Shown here in pieces: positions 38,914 through 49,462 of a stretch of 64,000 nt of DNA; the stretch's first letter is position 1; every line of letters begins with the position of its first letter. The stretch spans positions 372,001 through 436,000 of the forward strand of contig NZ_CP099567.1 in assembly GCF_022530855.2 (NCBI RefSeq), read 5' to 3'. Under the pieces are notes generated by a model, which did not search any database, was not told the origin of the DNA, and saw only the letters and a program-made list of their open reading frames with translations. This stretch comes from Candidatus Vondammii sp. HM_W22. Lineage in GTDB: Bacteria > Pseudomonadota > Gammaproteobacteria > Chromatiales > Chromatiaceae. Made by a program: the position numbers and the translations under genes.

Positions 38914-39773
38914 CAGTGATTCCCCAGCAGTTTTGACAGCTCAATGGATCTGTCTCTGGCACCGGTCAGTGCCTGGGTAAAGAGCCTGCGCACTCCTCCC
39001 TGCTCCATAATGGCGAGGGCGGCCTCGGTTGTACCGCCTGGGGATGTGACTTTTTTGCGTAGAGTGGCGGGACCATCACTGCTCTCCATGGCCATCCTGG
39101 CCGCACCCAGGGCGGTCTGCAGTGTTAACAGGCGGGCACTCTCGGCAGGTAGTCCCAGCTCGATACCTGCCTGCTCCATAGACTCCATGACCAGAAACAG
39201 ATAGGCGGGACCGCTTCCGGAGAGAGCGGTAACCGCATCCATCTTCTCCTCATTATCTACCCAGAGGGTGAGTCCAACAGCGCGGAGGATTGATTCTGCC
39301 AGATTTTTCTGATCACTGGATACGCCAGGTCCCGCGTGAAGCACAGATGCCCCTGCCTGGATCATTGCTGGCGTATTGGGCATGGTGCGGATCAGTGCCA
39401 AGTCGCCCCCCAGCCAGATTTGCAGGTCACTTTCACGTACACCTGCCACGATGGAGACGATCAATGGCTGTTTCGATTGAGCTGCGCTGGCCAGGTTTCG
39501 GGCCACCTGTTCGGCGATTTGCGGTTTCACTGCAATGACAACAACATCGGCCTGGCTGACGGCCTCTTCATTGTCTGCCACTGTAATGACGCCGAATCGG
39601 GCTGCCAGGCTGGCCAGTTTTTCGCCGTCAGGATCACTGGCGATGATTCGCTTTGGATTATAGCCATCGGCCACCAGTCCGCCGATCAGGCTGGCGGCCA
39701 TATTGCCTCCACCGATGAAAGCGATATTTTTGCTACTCATGTCGGAGAGCTGTGCTGAATTATTTTGATTCAA
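38913..39773 (-). CDS. proC: Pyrroline-5-carboxylate reductase
   Basis: Last step of proline synthesis. NAD(P)-binding IAFIGGGNMAASLIGGL, then VIAVKPQ, RTMPNTPAMI and the C-terminal VTALSGSGPAYLFLVMESM and TSPGGTTEAAL. The reading starts at TTG 39773 with an AAGGA site, or at ATG 39740 (MSSKNIAF) with a weaker one. Complete, ending by overlapping yggT. Confidence 0.96.
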   Translation of the reverse strand: MNQNNSAQLSDMSSKNIAFIGGGNMAASLIGGLVADGYNPKRIIASDPDGEKLASLAARFGVITVADNEEAVSQADVVVIAVKPQIAEQVARNLASAAQSKQPLIVSIVAGVRESDLQIWLGGDLALIRTMPNTPAMIQAGASVLHAGPGVSSDQKNLAESILRAVGLTLWVDNEEKMDAVTALSGSGPAYLFLVMESMEQAGIELGLPAESARLLTLQTALGAARMAMESSDGPATLRKKVTSPGGTTEAALAIMEQGGVRRLFTQALTGARDRSIELSKLLGNH

Positions 39774-39806
39774 GTTGTTTTCCTTAAATTATGGGTTTGT
39801 TACCTA

Positions 39807-40490
39807 CTAGTTTCGCGGCCCAAAAATGGCGGTTCCCACACGAACAATAGAGGCGCCCTCCGCAATAGCCGCTTCCAGGTCCGATGACATGCCCATGGAG
39901 AGTATATCAAGGGGAGTAGTGGTTGTGGCCAGTTGGTCGCGCAACTGGCGCAGCTTCTGGAATGGTATGCGCTGTGCTTCAAAGTTATCCGTCGCTGCTG
40001 GTAATGACATCAGACCGCGTAGTTTCAGATGTGGTAATTCATCAATTTGTTCAATCAGTTCTTTGGCCTGCCCAGAAGCCATTCCCGCCTTGGTCGCCTC
40101 ATTATCGATCATTATCTGCAGGCAGATGTTCAATGGCGGCAGATGGCCGGGGCGCTGATCATTCAGCCGTTTTGCATGTTTTAATTTTACAACACTGTGA
40201 ACCCAATCGAAATTTTCAGCAATAGAGCGGGTTTTGTTACTTTGAATTCTGCCAATGAAGTGCCATTCAGCGCCGCTTCCGGTCAGCTTGGCTATTTTAT
40301 CCAGTGCCTCCTGGAGATAACTCTCACCAAACAGCCTCTGTCCTGCATCCAGCGCCTCAAGAATATCCGCTGCCGGCCGAGTCTTACTAACAGCAAGCAG
40401 TTTTACTGAATCTGCCGGCCGGTTGAATCGCTTTGATGTGCGGCTGATCTGATTTCTGACCCGTTCAAGGTTTGATTTGATAGAGCTCAT
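39807..40490 (-). CDS. yggS: YggS family pyridoxal phosphate homeostasis protein
   Basis: 227 residues, PLP-binding TIM barrel without known catalysis. PLP lysine in VKLLAVSKTRPAADI, RLFGESYLQEA, WHFIGRIQSNKTR, LKLRGLMSLPA, and the C-terminal LSMGMSSDLEAAIAEGASIVRVGTAIFG. First gene of yggS-proC-yggT-yggU, divergent from pilT; IS5 copy B lies in the intergenic region. Confidence 0.96.
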   Translation of the reverse strand: MSSIKSNLERVRNQISRTSKRFNRPADSVKLLAVSKTRPAADILEALDAGQRLFGESYLQEALDKIAKLTGSGAEWHFIGRIQSNKTRSIAENFDWVHSVVKLKHAKRLNDQRPGHLPPLNICLQIMIDNEATKAGMASGQAKELIEQIDELPHLKLRGLMSLPAATDNFEAQRIPFQKLRQLRDQLATTTTPLDILSMGMSSDLEAAIAEGASIVRVGTAIFGPRN

Positions 40491-40680
40491 AATGCTTGAA
40501 TGCCTGCTCGACTATACTATTGATAAGTGTACAGTAGTTAATGGAATTATGGCGCTGTTAGCGGTACTGTTTGATGGCTTTACGGTGGTTATGTTCGGCT
40601 GGAGATATTTTTAAAGTGCTAAACTAAACTACGGTCGCCATTGGCGGGAGCAGCTGATTTTGGGGAGAGTCGAATTTTAA

Positions 40681-41216
40681 GGGAGCCTCTAAAGACCTTC
40701 CATAATCAGCGGTAATAGTAACCAATTCAACCAACCATTGATAAAAGCCCTGCAACCGAGTTTTTTTGATCATCAAGACCGACTTGAACTCCGTGAGCAA
40801 CTGGGAGACCCGCTGCCAAGGCTGGAAAGGACCGTAGATTGGAAGGCTTTTCGGGTATTGCAGGGCTCAGTTTATAAAAATAGTGATCCCAGTAAAGGTG
40901 GGCGCCCACCTTACGATGCGGTATTGATGTTCGATCTGTCTGATGATCAGACAGAGTTCCAAATGCGGGATCGTTATGGCTTTTGTTGCTTTCTTGGGCT
41001 GGGCCCGGAGGATAAGGTATCCGATACCAAAACGGTTTGGGCGTATCATGGGTGCCTGAAAGAACGGGGCCTTGTTGATAAGCTCTTTTCAAAGCTATTG
41101 ACCCAGATTGATGCGGCGGGCTTCAGTGTTCGCAAGGGACAGATTGTAGATGCCGTTATCGTTCCAGTACCCAAGCAACGTAATACACGAGAGGAAAATA
41201 GGCAGATCAAAGCCAA
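40681..41216 (+). mobile_element. IS5-type element copy B, 3'-truncated
   Basis: Starts with the same terminal sequence GGGAGCCTCTAAAGACC and encodes the same N-terminal transposase (FFDHQDRLELREQLGDPLPRLERTVDW, KGGRPPYDAVLMF), with a small deletion after VLMF (LFNL region lost). Similarity ends at about 41216 after NRQIKAK, less than 110 bp before pilT; no right end. It sits in the yggS/pilT divergent promoter region. Confidence 0.85.
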
Positions 41217-41323
41217 GGCAAAAACATGTTAGCTTCTTTACCAAAGAGCCGTTCAGGCATGGGGATTAACGTGGTGTGTCCGAACCGGATAGTTTGGATC
41301 CCACTCTAAAGGGGATGAGTTGT

Positions 41324-42361
41324 ATGGATATTGCTGAACTTCTCGCATTCAGCGTTAAGCACAATGCTTCGGATCTACACCTTTCGGCAGGCTTGCCGCC
41401 AATGATCCGCGTGGATGGTGATATACGCCGGGTCAATGTGCTGGCGCTTGAACATAAAGATGTGCATGCGCTGGTCTACGATATTATGAATGACAGGCAG
41501 CGCAAGGATTACGAGGAGTTCCTCGAGGCCGACTTCTCATTCGAAATTCGCGGCCTTGCGCGTTTCCGTGTTAATGCCTTCAATCAGGATCGTGGTGCAT
41601 CGGCGGTGTTCCGGACCATTCCCTCCAAGGTACTGACGCTGGAGGAGTTAGGCTGCCCTGAGGGGTTCAAAGAGATTGTCGATGTTCCTAGAGGGCTGGT
41701 TCTGGTAACCGGGCCTACCGGCTCTGGTAAGTCCACCACTCTTGCGGCCATGGTGGATTACAAGAACGATAATGACTACGCTCACATTCTGACGATTGAA
41801 GATCCTATCGAATTCGTGCATACCAGTAAGAAATGTCTGATCAGTCAGCGCGAAGTACACCGGGATACTCTAGGTTTTGCCGAGGCACTTCGTTCTGCAC
41901 TCCGCGAAGACCCGGATGTTATTCTGGTAGGTGAAATGCGCGATCTGGAAACTATCCGGCTGGCAATGACTGCAGCAGAAACGGGGCATGTTGTTTTTGG
42001 TACCCTGCATACCAGTTCCGCAGCGAAAACCATCGACCGTATCATTGACGCTTTCCCTGCAGCGGAAAAATCGATGATCCGTTCCATGCTGGCGGAGTCG
42101 CTACGTGCCGTTATTGCCCAGACGTTGCTGAAAAAGGTAGGTGGCGGCAGAACGGCAGCCTGGGAGGTCATGGTGGGTACCCCGGCTATCCGCAATCTGA
42201 TCCGTGAAGACAAGGTGGCACAGATGTATTCCGCGATCCAGACAGGGCAGGCTCACGGAATGCAGACTCTTGATCAGCACCTGCAGGATCTGGTGAAGAG
42301 GGGTATGATAAGCCGTCTGGATGCTCGTAGCAAAGCGATGAACAAAGGGATATTTGTCTGA
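41324..42361 (+). CDS. pilT: Twitching motility ATPase PilT
   Basis: 345-residue type IV pilus retraction ATPase. I use ATG 41324 (MDIAELLAFSVKHNASDLHLSAG), giving the usual length, though the frame is open to 41276. Walker A GPTGSGKSTTLAAM, Asp box TIEDPIEFVH, Walker B DVILVGEMRDLETI, and His box TGHVVFGTLHTSSA, ending GMISRLDARSKAMN. Intact. Confidence 0.96.
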   Translation: MDIAELLAFSVKHNASDLHLSAGLPPMIRVDGDIRRVNVLALEHKDVHALVYDIMNDRQRKDYEEFLEADFSFEIRGLARFRVNAFNQDRGASAVFRTIPSKVLTLEELGCPEGFKEIVDVPRGLVLVTGPTGSGKSTTLAAMVDYKNDNDYAHILTIEDPIEFVHTSKKCLISQREVHRDTLGFAEALRSALREDPDVILVGEMRDLETIRLAMTAAETGHVVFGTLHTSSAAKTIDRIIDAFPAAEKSMIRSMLAESLRAVIAQTLLKKVGGGRTAAWEVMVGTPAIRNLIREDKVAQMYSAIQTGQAHGMQTLDQHLQDLVKRGMISRLDARSKAMNKGIFV

Positions 42362-42440
42362 TTTTTCAGTGTACTGAAACCAGATATTTTGGGTTTCTTC
42401 AATGATTCCGTTGAATGGGCCTTCGGGAGGTAGAGCTAGG

Positions 42441-43572
42441 ATGAGCGTTGATTTCGATACATTGCTGACACTGATGGTTCAGAAGCAAGCGTCAGATCTT
42501 TTCATCACTGCGGCTACGCCGCCCAGCATTAAAGTTAATGGACGTGTTACGCCAGTGGCAAAAGTAGCGCTCTCTGGCGAGCAGTCGAAAGAGTTGGTGA
42601 CAGGTCTTATGTCGCCCGCGCAGCGTGAGGATTTTGCCCAGACCTAATGAGTGCAACTTCGCCATCGGCGCCAAAGGTATTGGAAGATTCCGTGTCAGTG
42701 CGTTTGTCCAAAGGGGCTCCGCCGGCATGGTGTTACGCCGAATCGAGAATAGAATACCTGGAATAGACGAGCTATTATTGCCACCGGTGCTGAAAGATTT
42801 GGCAATGGCCCGGCGCGGACTAGTGATCATTGTGGGCGCTACCGGAACGGGTAAGTCCGCTTCTCTGGCTGCTCTGGTGGGATACCGCAATCGAAACAGC
42901 AGTGGTCATATCGTATCGATTGAGGATCCGGTGGAATTTATTCATGACCATGAAGGTTGTATCGTCACCCAGCGCGAGGTTGGAATAGATACGGAGTCTT
43001 ATGAAATTGCTCTGAAGAATACTCTGCGTCAGGCCCCGGATGTTGTTCTCATCGGTGAGATCAGAACTCGCGAGACTATGGAACAGGCGATTATTTTTGC
43101 CGAAACAGGACACCTCTGCCTCTCCACGCTGCACGCCAATAATGCCAATCAGGCACTGGACCGGATTATTAATTTTTTCCCTGAAGACAGACGGAACCAG
43201 ATTTTTATGGATCTCTCGCTGAACCTTCGGGCGATCGTGGCGCAACAGTTAGTGCGCAGACCGGATGGGAAGAGTCGACGACCCGTGGTGGAGATACTTA
43301 TCAATACACCCTTGGCGGCTGATCTAATCGGTAAGGGTGAAGTGTATAAACTGAAAGAGTTGATGAAGCGCTCCACAGAGCAGGGAATGATGACCTTTGA
43401 TCAAGGGCTTTATGATCTCTATGAGGCTGGAGAGATCACCTATGAGGATGCCATCCTACACGCTGATTCCGCCAATGAGGTGCGTCTGATGATCAAGCTG
43501 GGTGCCGGCCGGGTTGATAAGTTCTCTGCCCAGATGGGCTCGGTCTCGCTGTTGGGCGATGATGAGCTGTAA
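42441..43572 (+). pseudogene. pilU: pilU, PilT-like retraction ATPase, single frameshift
   Basis: The start ATG 42441 has a GGGAGG site and gives MSVDFDTLLTLMVQKQASDLFITAATPPSIKVNG. Reading stops at 42647 after DFAQT, while ECNFAIGAKGIGRFRVSAFVQR resumes in another frame at about 42647. One extra T in ACCTAATGAG accounts for it; it is not a homopolymer. The rest is intact: Walker A GATGTGKSASLAAL, SIEDPVEFIHDH, VVLIGEIRTRETM, TGHLCLSTLHANNA. Accessory to PilT in twitching. Either a recent mutation or a sequencing error. Confidence 0.85.
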
Positions 43573-43593
43573 TGAAGTAGCCTGTTGACGGGT

Positions 43594-44472
43594 TCAGCTA
43601 GGAAATACCTGTTTGGCATCAAACACCGGGCCATCGACACAGACACGCTTCATTGCTAGGCCTGACTTGGTTTCCACTTCCACCACGCAGCCGGCACATC
43701 CACCGACACCGCACGCCATGAACTCCTCCAGAGAGATCTGGCAGGGGAGATTGTATTCGGCTGCTAGGCTGGCCACAGTCTCCAGCATTGGGTGAGGGCC
43801 ACAGGAAAATATCTCCACCTGGTGCAGGCTTTCATCATCCAGTGCATTCAGCCACTGACGTGCCAGATCTGTAACATATCCCTCATAACAACCGGCAAAT
43901 CCCTGAAGAGTGGCAAGGCGGCTTGGAATCTCCCAATCATCGAGCAGCGGCATGGAGGCGATGATACCATCGGGTATGCCCGGGATAAGGATTTTTGATG
44001 GGATGGGTTTGAACGGAAAAGGAACTTCTGACCCGAGGATGACAAAAGGTTTGTAATCGGGGTTTTCAGACAGGGATTCAGCAACAAACAGCACTGGTGG
44101 CATGCCCACGCCACCGCCAATCAGAAGCGGTCGCGGCCGCTCGGCATGAAGCTCGAACGGCTTGCCTATGGGCCCCATGATGCTGATAGTCTCACCTAGT
44201 TTGCGTTGTGAGAGCAGACGAGTGCCTTTTCCTACTGCCTTGTAAAGAAAATCCACCCAGCCCAAATCGACAGAGACTCGCATGATTGAAATGGGGCGCC
44301 GCAGTGGTTTTAACGGCGCACACTGAATATGGGCGAAACTTCCCGGTTTTGCCTGGGCGGCGCACTGAGGGGCGAGGAGACGCAGTATGAATTGATCACC
44401 TTGATAGGCTTCATGGGTAAGAATCTCGGCCTCTTCTACAAAAATGGTATCACGGTGGGGTTTATTGCTCAT
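43594..44472 (-). CDS. Dihydroorotate dehydrogenase electron transfer subunit (PyrK-like)
   Basis: 292-residue flavin/iron-sulfur oxidoreductase: FAD-binding FR-type domain (RRPISIMRV), an NAD-binding region (PLLIGGGVGMPPVLFVAESL), then a [2Fe-2S] motif CGVGGCAGC followed by a fourth cysteine in KRVCVDGPVF. Resembles PyrK of class 1B dihydroorotate dehydrogenase, but no pyrDB is nearby; its partner is not evident. Convergent with pilU, next to the IS nest and the pyr operon. Confidence 0.85.
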   Translation of the reverse strand: MSNKPHRDTIFVEEAEILTHEAYQGDQFILRLLAPQCAAQAKPGSFAHIQCAPLKPLRRPISIMRVSVDLGWVDFLYKAVGKGTRLLSQRKLGETISIMGPIGKPFELHAERPRPLLIGGGVGMPPVLFVAESLSENPDYKPFVILGSEVPFPFKPIPSKILIPGIPDGIIASMPLLDDWEIPSRLATLQGFAGCYEGYVTDLARQWLNALDDESLHQVEIFSCGPHPMLETVASLAAEYNLPCQISLEEFMACGVGGCAGCVVEVETKSGLAMKRVCVDGPVFDAKQVFPS

Positions 44473-44562
44473 GGCTCTATTTATCTCAGGGTATTAAATC
44501 AGTTTCCGGTTATCTAGATTATCATCCGGAAACACGGCCCCACCACGAAGAATATTCTTTTA

Positions 44563-44683
44563 GGGGCTGTCCTAGTTAATCAGCTAACTTTGCCTTTAAC
44601 CCATTGGTTCAGTTGTTTTAACTGATTTTTTGGATCACTATTGCCAGATTGCCATCCACGCACCTTCAAAAAGAGCAGCAGTT
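44563..44683 (-). mobile_element. IS1595-type element, 3' terminal fragment
   Basis: Inverted repeat GGGGCTGTCCTAG at 44563-44575. The minus strand above it encodes LFLKVRGWQSGNSDPKNQLKQLNQWVKGKVS-stop, the C-terminus of an ISXO2/IS1595 transposase. The left flank TTCTTTTA (44555-44562) matches TTCTTTTG after the other end (49463-49470), an 8-bp target duplication, so this is one end of an element whose other end is at 49289-49462. Confidence 0.8.
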
Positions 44684-44914
44684 TTACACGCCCCCCACTC
44701 GATCAGTGCGATCGATACCCTGCCAGCTGTCTGCGAACCAGATACGGGTTTCATCAGCATGATCGACCGGGACGGTATCCCCCAACGTGATGGTTGTTGT
44801 ATTGATGGTGCGCACAGCCGCACACTCACTACCGATATAGGCAAATATGCCGGTTTGCACGCGGCCTATCTCCAATCTTTTTTTGCGCATCTTTCAGTGA
44901 CAAAAACCAATGGT
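44684..44914 (-). other. Unidentified short coding remnant inside the IS nest
   Basis: A 68-codon minus-strand frame (44890 to 44684; MRKKRLEIGRVQTGIFAYIG, then GDTVPVDHADETRIWFADS) lies between the IS1595 end and the IS3 fragment. It could be displaced IS1595 or phage sequence. No family recognised. Confidence 0.3.
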
Positions 44915-45876
44915 ATTTAAATATTCATCCCTAAAACTCCCATTCAACGACTCAATAAACGCATTATCTGCTGGCTTTCCCTGCCGCGAAAAGTCTGACG
45001 TTACTTTATTCTCATACGCCCACTGATCAAGGGCCTTCGAAATAAATTCATGGCCATTATCGACTTGAATCCTCAAGGGCTTACGCTTATTATAGAGCCG
45101 TAATTGCTCCATAACATCTACAATCTGTTCCTCTTTATATAGCACGATCAACCGCAATAGCAACATATTCTCGGCTCAAATCATCGACCACAGTTAACGC
45201 TCTGATTCGTCGCCCATTGAACAGTTGATCGGCGGCAAAATCTATATTCCAGCACTGATCAATATGAGAGAGCTCCGGCCTGTCCATCCGGTGTGCAGCG
45301 GCAACTCGACGCCTTGGTCGTTTGCGCCTTAGATTCAGGCCCTCCTCACGATATATGCGCAACACACGCTTATGATTTATCCGCCAGCCTTCACGCTGCA
45401 ATAGAATGTGAATGCGTTGATAGCCATAACGAACACGGTCTTTGGCAATTTCGCATATCCGGGATCGTAAAGCCGGATCATCATGCTTCCTGTTTTTGTA
45501 GCTATAATTGCTGCGGCTCATCTGAATGACTGTACAGGCCCGGCGGTTGCTAACCCGGTAACTGTCCTGAAGAAAAATAATCAAACGTCGACGCTTGGCA
45601 GCCTTCGGCGCTTTTTTCGCACGATATCCTGAAGCATCTGCTTTATAGACGACGATTTTTGTCCTCTAGTTGACGTAAACTCCGTCGCTCTGAAACGTCT
45701 AAACCTCCAAACTTCTTTTTCCAATAAAGCGTCGCGTCCGATATCCCCATCTTGCGACAGACCTCTGAAATCCGTGTTCCCGTTTCTGCCTAGCGCAATG
45801 CGAATCCGAATGGCTCGTCTTCCTGCTTTCAGCTTAACGGATCCGCCAGAATTCTCTAATTTAGATCGGTACAGTT
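44915..45876 (-). mobile_element. IS3-family element, broken and 3'-truncated
   Basis: The 5' terminus near 45876 (TGTACCGATCTAAATTAGAG on the minus strand). An orfA remnant reads ISEVCRKMGISDATLYWKKKFGGLDVSE then stops; KQMLQDIV continues in a shifted frame. orfB (45584 down) gives MIIFLQDSYRVSNRRACTVI, then the DDE core with WNIDFAADQLFNGRRIRALTVVDDLSREY, a frameshift near 45140, VDNGHEFISKALDQWA and IESLNGSFRDEYLN, ending at the truncation. Inactive. Confidence 0.88.
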
Positions 45877-45879
45877 TTC

Positions 45880-46327
45880 AGGGAGGAGGGTCATACCCGC
45901 AGGTATCATTCAGGTGCAGGCTGGGTGAAATCTGATTTTTTGCCTGCCAACGCAAAAGTCCAGGTCATCGAGCAGTTGAAGCAGTGGGCCGCACGAACAG
46001 GAGTGAAATGGCAGTGAAGAAAAAGCAACGAAACAAGGAATCCGACTTGCTCGCCGACCTGAGTGACTACATTGTGGAAATTTTATCTTCTGAGATAAAA
46101 TTTTCAGAGGATGAAGCTAACCAGATCGCCCGAGCCTTGCTCGACAAGATGTGCCACACTTGGGGTGGTCAAAACATCTATTTCCCCAAGGGTATGCTTT
46201 CGATATAGATGAGCGCGGTCACAGCTTGTGGGCGGCCTTTACAGGCAGCAACCCAACCGAACTCGCCAGAAAATACAACATGACGCTGCAAGTGGTTCGC
46301 CCGAGACTACGGATAACGAGCCTGTAA
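45880..46327 (+). pseudogene. Mu-like phage relic: gp16-like tail and Mor-type transcription activator
   Basis: 45931-46017 encodes SDFLPANAKVQVIEQLKQWAARTGVKWQ, resembling the end of Mu gp16-type proteins. Its stop overlaps ATG 46008, which starts MAVKKKQRNKESDLLADLSDYIVEIL and continues HTWGGQNIYFPKG. After a missing G near 46190 the frame resumes as FDIDERGHSLWAAFTGSNPTELARKYNMTLQVV. The GGQ-IY-PKG and the DIDER plus helix-turn-helix layout are those of the Mor/C family of transposable phages. Confidence 0.7.
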
Positions 46328-47583
46328 AGTTTTCTGTGTAACAGCCAAGGTTAAATATATACCGCTAAGCGTTCTTCGAACTCAATCATAAATCTATTCA
46401 GTGCTGGTTCCCAATGACGGGTCGGCCATTGTCCACTTTTTCGATGGGGCCTGGATTGCCATGTGGATGACCTTCTTCGCCGAATCATCGGTTGGAAACA
46501 ACTTCTGCTTTTTGATCGCTTTGCGAATGACGCTGTTCAGCGACTCAATGGCGTTGGTCGTGCAGATCACTTTTCGTCTGTCCTCCGGGTAGTTGAACAG
46601 CGTGTTGAGATTCTGCCAATAGGCACTCCAGGAGCGGCTAACCTGGGTGTTTGTTGTCCCATCGGTCAGAGAATTTATCCAGCGCCGGTAAGGCTTCTTC
46701 CCCGGTGATGGACTGGTAACTCTTTTTCAAATCAGCCGCACAGGCTTGTAGTCTTTCCAGGGCAGCTACTTCATCGAGTTCCGTAGCATATGCACAATAC
46801 AAAGCCGTGTTAATTGCATCAGGAAAGCCCTTTAAGCCATCGACACGGACAATCAAAATATCCTTTACACCGCGATTCTGAAGTTCTGGCAGTAGGTTTA
46901 GCCAGAACTTGGCACCCTGATTCTCCGACAGCCACATCCTCGATAATTCCTTGTGGCCTTCCAGGTTGACGCCCAAAGCGGGGTAAATTGCTTTGTTGAT
47001 CACTTTCTTGTATTGCCGGATTTTAATGACAATGCTGTCCAGATAAACAATAGGCTGAATCGCATCCAGGGGACGAGATTGCCATTCGTCAACCTGCTCG
47101 ATAACCGCATCAGTAACTTTGGATATGAGTGTGGCGGAGACATCGGCTCCGTACATTTCCTTGAATATCGTGACGATTTCGCGGGTCGTCATGAGGAAGA
47201 GGATCTTGTCATGCATTGAGGTGAATCGACGCTGGTGCTTTTTAACCAGCCGGGGTTTAAAGCTGCCCACTCTTTCTCGTGGAATATCCTGTTCAAACTG
47301 GCCATCTTCCGTTTGCAAGGTCTTGCTGGTAGTGCCGTTGCGGCTATTACTCGCTTCGGACTGTTCATGTTTGGCAAAGTCAAGATGATCATCCAGTTCG
47401 ACGTTGAGTGCTGCCTCGACCGTGATTTTGGCCAGCATTGGCCGAAACTCGTTGAGATCTTCTTCAGTTTTGATGTGATTAGCGGTCGCCTGGGCTATCG
47501 CCTGGAGCTCTTTCTTGTTGATCAGCTGTCTGTCCTCTCCCTTGTTTGGGTTTAATGACAGGCAGTTACACAGAATTTAGGTC
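46326..47583 (-). mobile_element. IS256-family element, transposase frameshifted
   Basis: Imperfect inverted ends containing TTCTGTGTAAC at 46331-46341 and, reversed, near 47570. The minus strand encodes NPNKGEDRQLINKKELQAIAQ, then from 47438 MLAKITVEAALNVELDDHL, the mutator-type DDE transposase with IVYLDSIVIKIR and VRVDGLKGFPDAI. The frame is lost near 46640; the C-terminus (AIESLNSVIRKAIKKQKLF, AIQAPSKKWTMADPSLG) lies in a shifted frame. Inactive copy. Confidence 0.88.
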
Positions 47584-47812
47584 TGTCTTCGGATAATCCG
47601 CGAGGTAGTCATCGCCGAGCAGCAGCCCGATTTGTTCTGAATCAGGGGTCTCGCCCGTTTTAGTATTTCTAAAGTGTTTTTACTTTTGCCATCCCGACTC
47701 TTCCCCTTTCAAACCTGATCTTCCCGATTTATATTTCCTCCCGGATATTTATCTCAGAGGGTATTATCCAGCAATCCGAAATGCTCACTGTGGTCATAGA
47801 TAACCCATCTAC

Positions 47813-49288
47813 TTAGTCGACCCTGAAATATTCATTCCAGGCACTTAATAATACTGTTGTTTCTGTTTTGCAAACAGGAACAACAGTATGGACATGATAT
47901 TTTTCAGCACAAAAAGAACCTCCCTCATCCATTTTCTGAAGTTGAAGGCAGCCGCCGCCATAAGCAAGTTAATCTGATCCCCGGCAAAGCCTTTAAGAAA
48001 GTTCCTTTTTAGCCTGTGGTCACTCTTTAAGTGACCACAGGCTCAATGCCAGCTCGTTTTCTGAAACGTTTTCTGGCTAATGCCATGGCTTCTTCTGAGG
48101 TATTCTTCCTAGCAGGCTTTGGCGTTACTATCTGGGTGTCATTAACCTTTGATTTGCCCCGATAACCTCGATCAGCAATACCCACTTTGGGTACTCGATT
48201 GATGAGACGTTTCACCTGTGCCAAGACCTCAGGTACGGTGTGACCATCAAATACATTCTTCTCAAAAGCCAGGGCACCAATCACAATGCCCGCGTCCCTT
48301 GTGGTGGTGATTGATGCCTTGGTGCCAAACTCATAACGCTGCTGGGCCTTGCCTTTGCTCATACAGTAAACATGAGATTCATGTAGGCTGTACAACTTGT
48401 TTTTATCAGCACGCTTCTGATTCAGCATGCGCTGGTACAGGGCGAACTTTTCTGCATAGAATTTCTGTTGTTCTCCGGTCATCTTACGCTGTATTTCACG
48501 CAGTAATCGGCCGCTGATGGTCTTTAATCGCTTGACGGCCTTACGTGCCTTTTTACGATTCCTCGGATGTGTGGCAAATCGGGTGGGGAGCTTGAGAATT
48601 TTTACTTCCTTCTCATGGCTTCGACTGAGCACGATACCTTCTGCTCGGGCCATCTTGAGTAACTGCCCGTGTATCTTTCGGTACTGCTTTGCATCAGTTG
48701 GAAAGGTAATGTTTTTCTCTTGTACGGTAGTGTCGATACACATTTTATCTTCGATCGCCTTTTCTTGATGTAAGGCGATAGAGGCAGCCAGGACCTTTTC
48801 AAAACCTTCTTTGCCAATACGCTTTCTGAAGTAAGTCAGGTCGGAGGGGTCACAAGGAAGTTGCCATTGGAATTCGATCTCACCCGTAAAACTCGGGTAG
48901 TAGGGATTTTGTATCCAGCGTTGAATCAGAACCTCGTCACTGAGGTCTTCCAGATGCTTGAGTATCGAGAGGCCCTCCATTAGGCGGATGGGTTTTGAGG
49001 GCTTTCCAAGATGAGAATAAAGCGGGGCAAATTCAGCATCAAAATATGACCAGTCTATCTGTCTGGCCAGTAGCAAAAGTGGATGCTTGGGGTTCAGCTG
49101 ATCCAGTAAGTTCTGGTGCAGGAAACTTTGCTGGTTGGGATTGGCTGTCTTGCGGTTTGCTCAATTATCCACCTCTGTTTCGTCCAGTTTTTCTCTGCTT
49201 TTACCCCTTTCACGGACGTTTATTTTATCAAATTTAGACGCTTATTTTATATAAATCATTGCGTTATGAATATTTTAGGGTCGACTAA
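47813..49288 (-). mobile_element. IS5-family (ISL2/IS1182-like) element with 3' frameshift
   Basis: Near-perfect 23-bp inverted ends (TTAGTCGACCCTGAAATATTCAT against TTAGTCGACCCTAAAATATTCAT). Transposase from 49076: IRLMEGLSILKHLEDLSDEVLIQRW, PCDPSDLTYFRKRIGKEGFEKV, IDTTVQEKNITFPTDAK, EFGTKASITTTRDAGIVIGALAF, ADRGYRGKSKV, ending RAGIEPVVT at 48027. The true C-terminus (RNFLKGFAGDQINLLMAAAAFNFRKWM) continues in another frame. It is inserted in the IS1595 5' fragment. Confidence 0.88.
48014..48046. repeat. 14-bp perfect inverted repeat at the transposase frameshift
   Basis: AGCCTGTGGTCACT, 5-base loop CTTTA, AGTGACCACAGGCT. The loop is exactly where the reading of the ISL2-like transposase is lost (VVT-stop against expected VxHLKSDHRL). 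Confidence 0.85.
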
Positions 49289-49462
49289 TTCGGTGAAAGT
49301 AATGTCCCGCCGTTGTTTTATTGACGCCAACTAAAGAGGCGGCCGTTCGTGCTGTTGTACCCGTTACGAATAACTCCATTAGCCAACGTTTGCTTGTACC
49401 TATTTAATCTGCTCTTTCTCACTTTGCCATCCTAAAATAATTTATTTATCTAGGACAGCTCC
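49289..49462 (-). mobile_element. IS1595-type element, 5' terminal fragment
   Basis: Ends in GGAGCTGTCCTAG (minus strand from 49462). Reads, with several stops, into the ISXO2 transposase N-terminus: RWLMELFVTGTTARTAASLVGVNKTTAGHYFHRI, then cut by the ISL2-like insertion. Partner of the fragment at 44563-44683. Confidence 0.82.
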
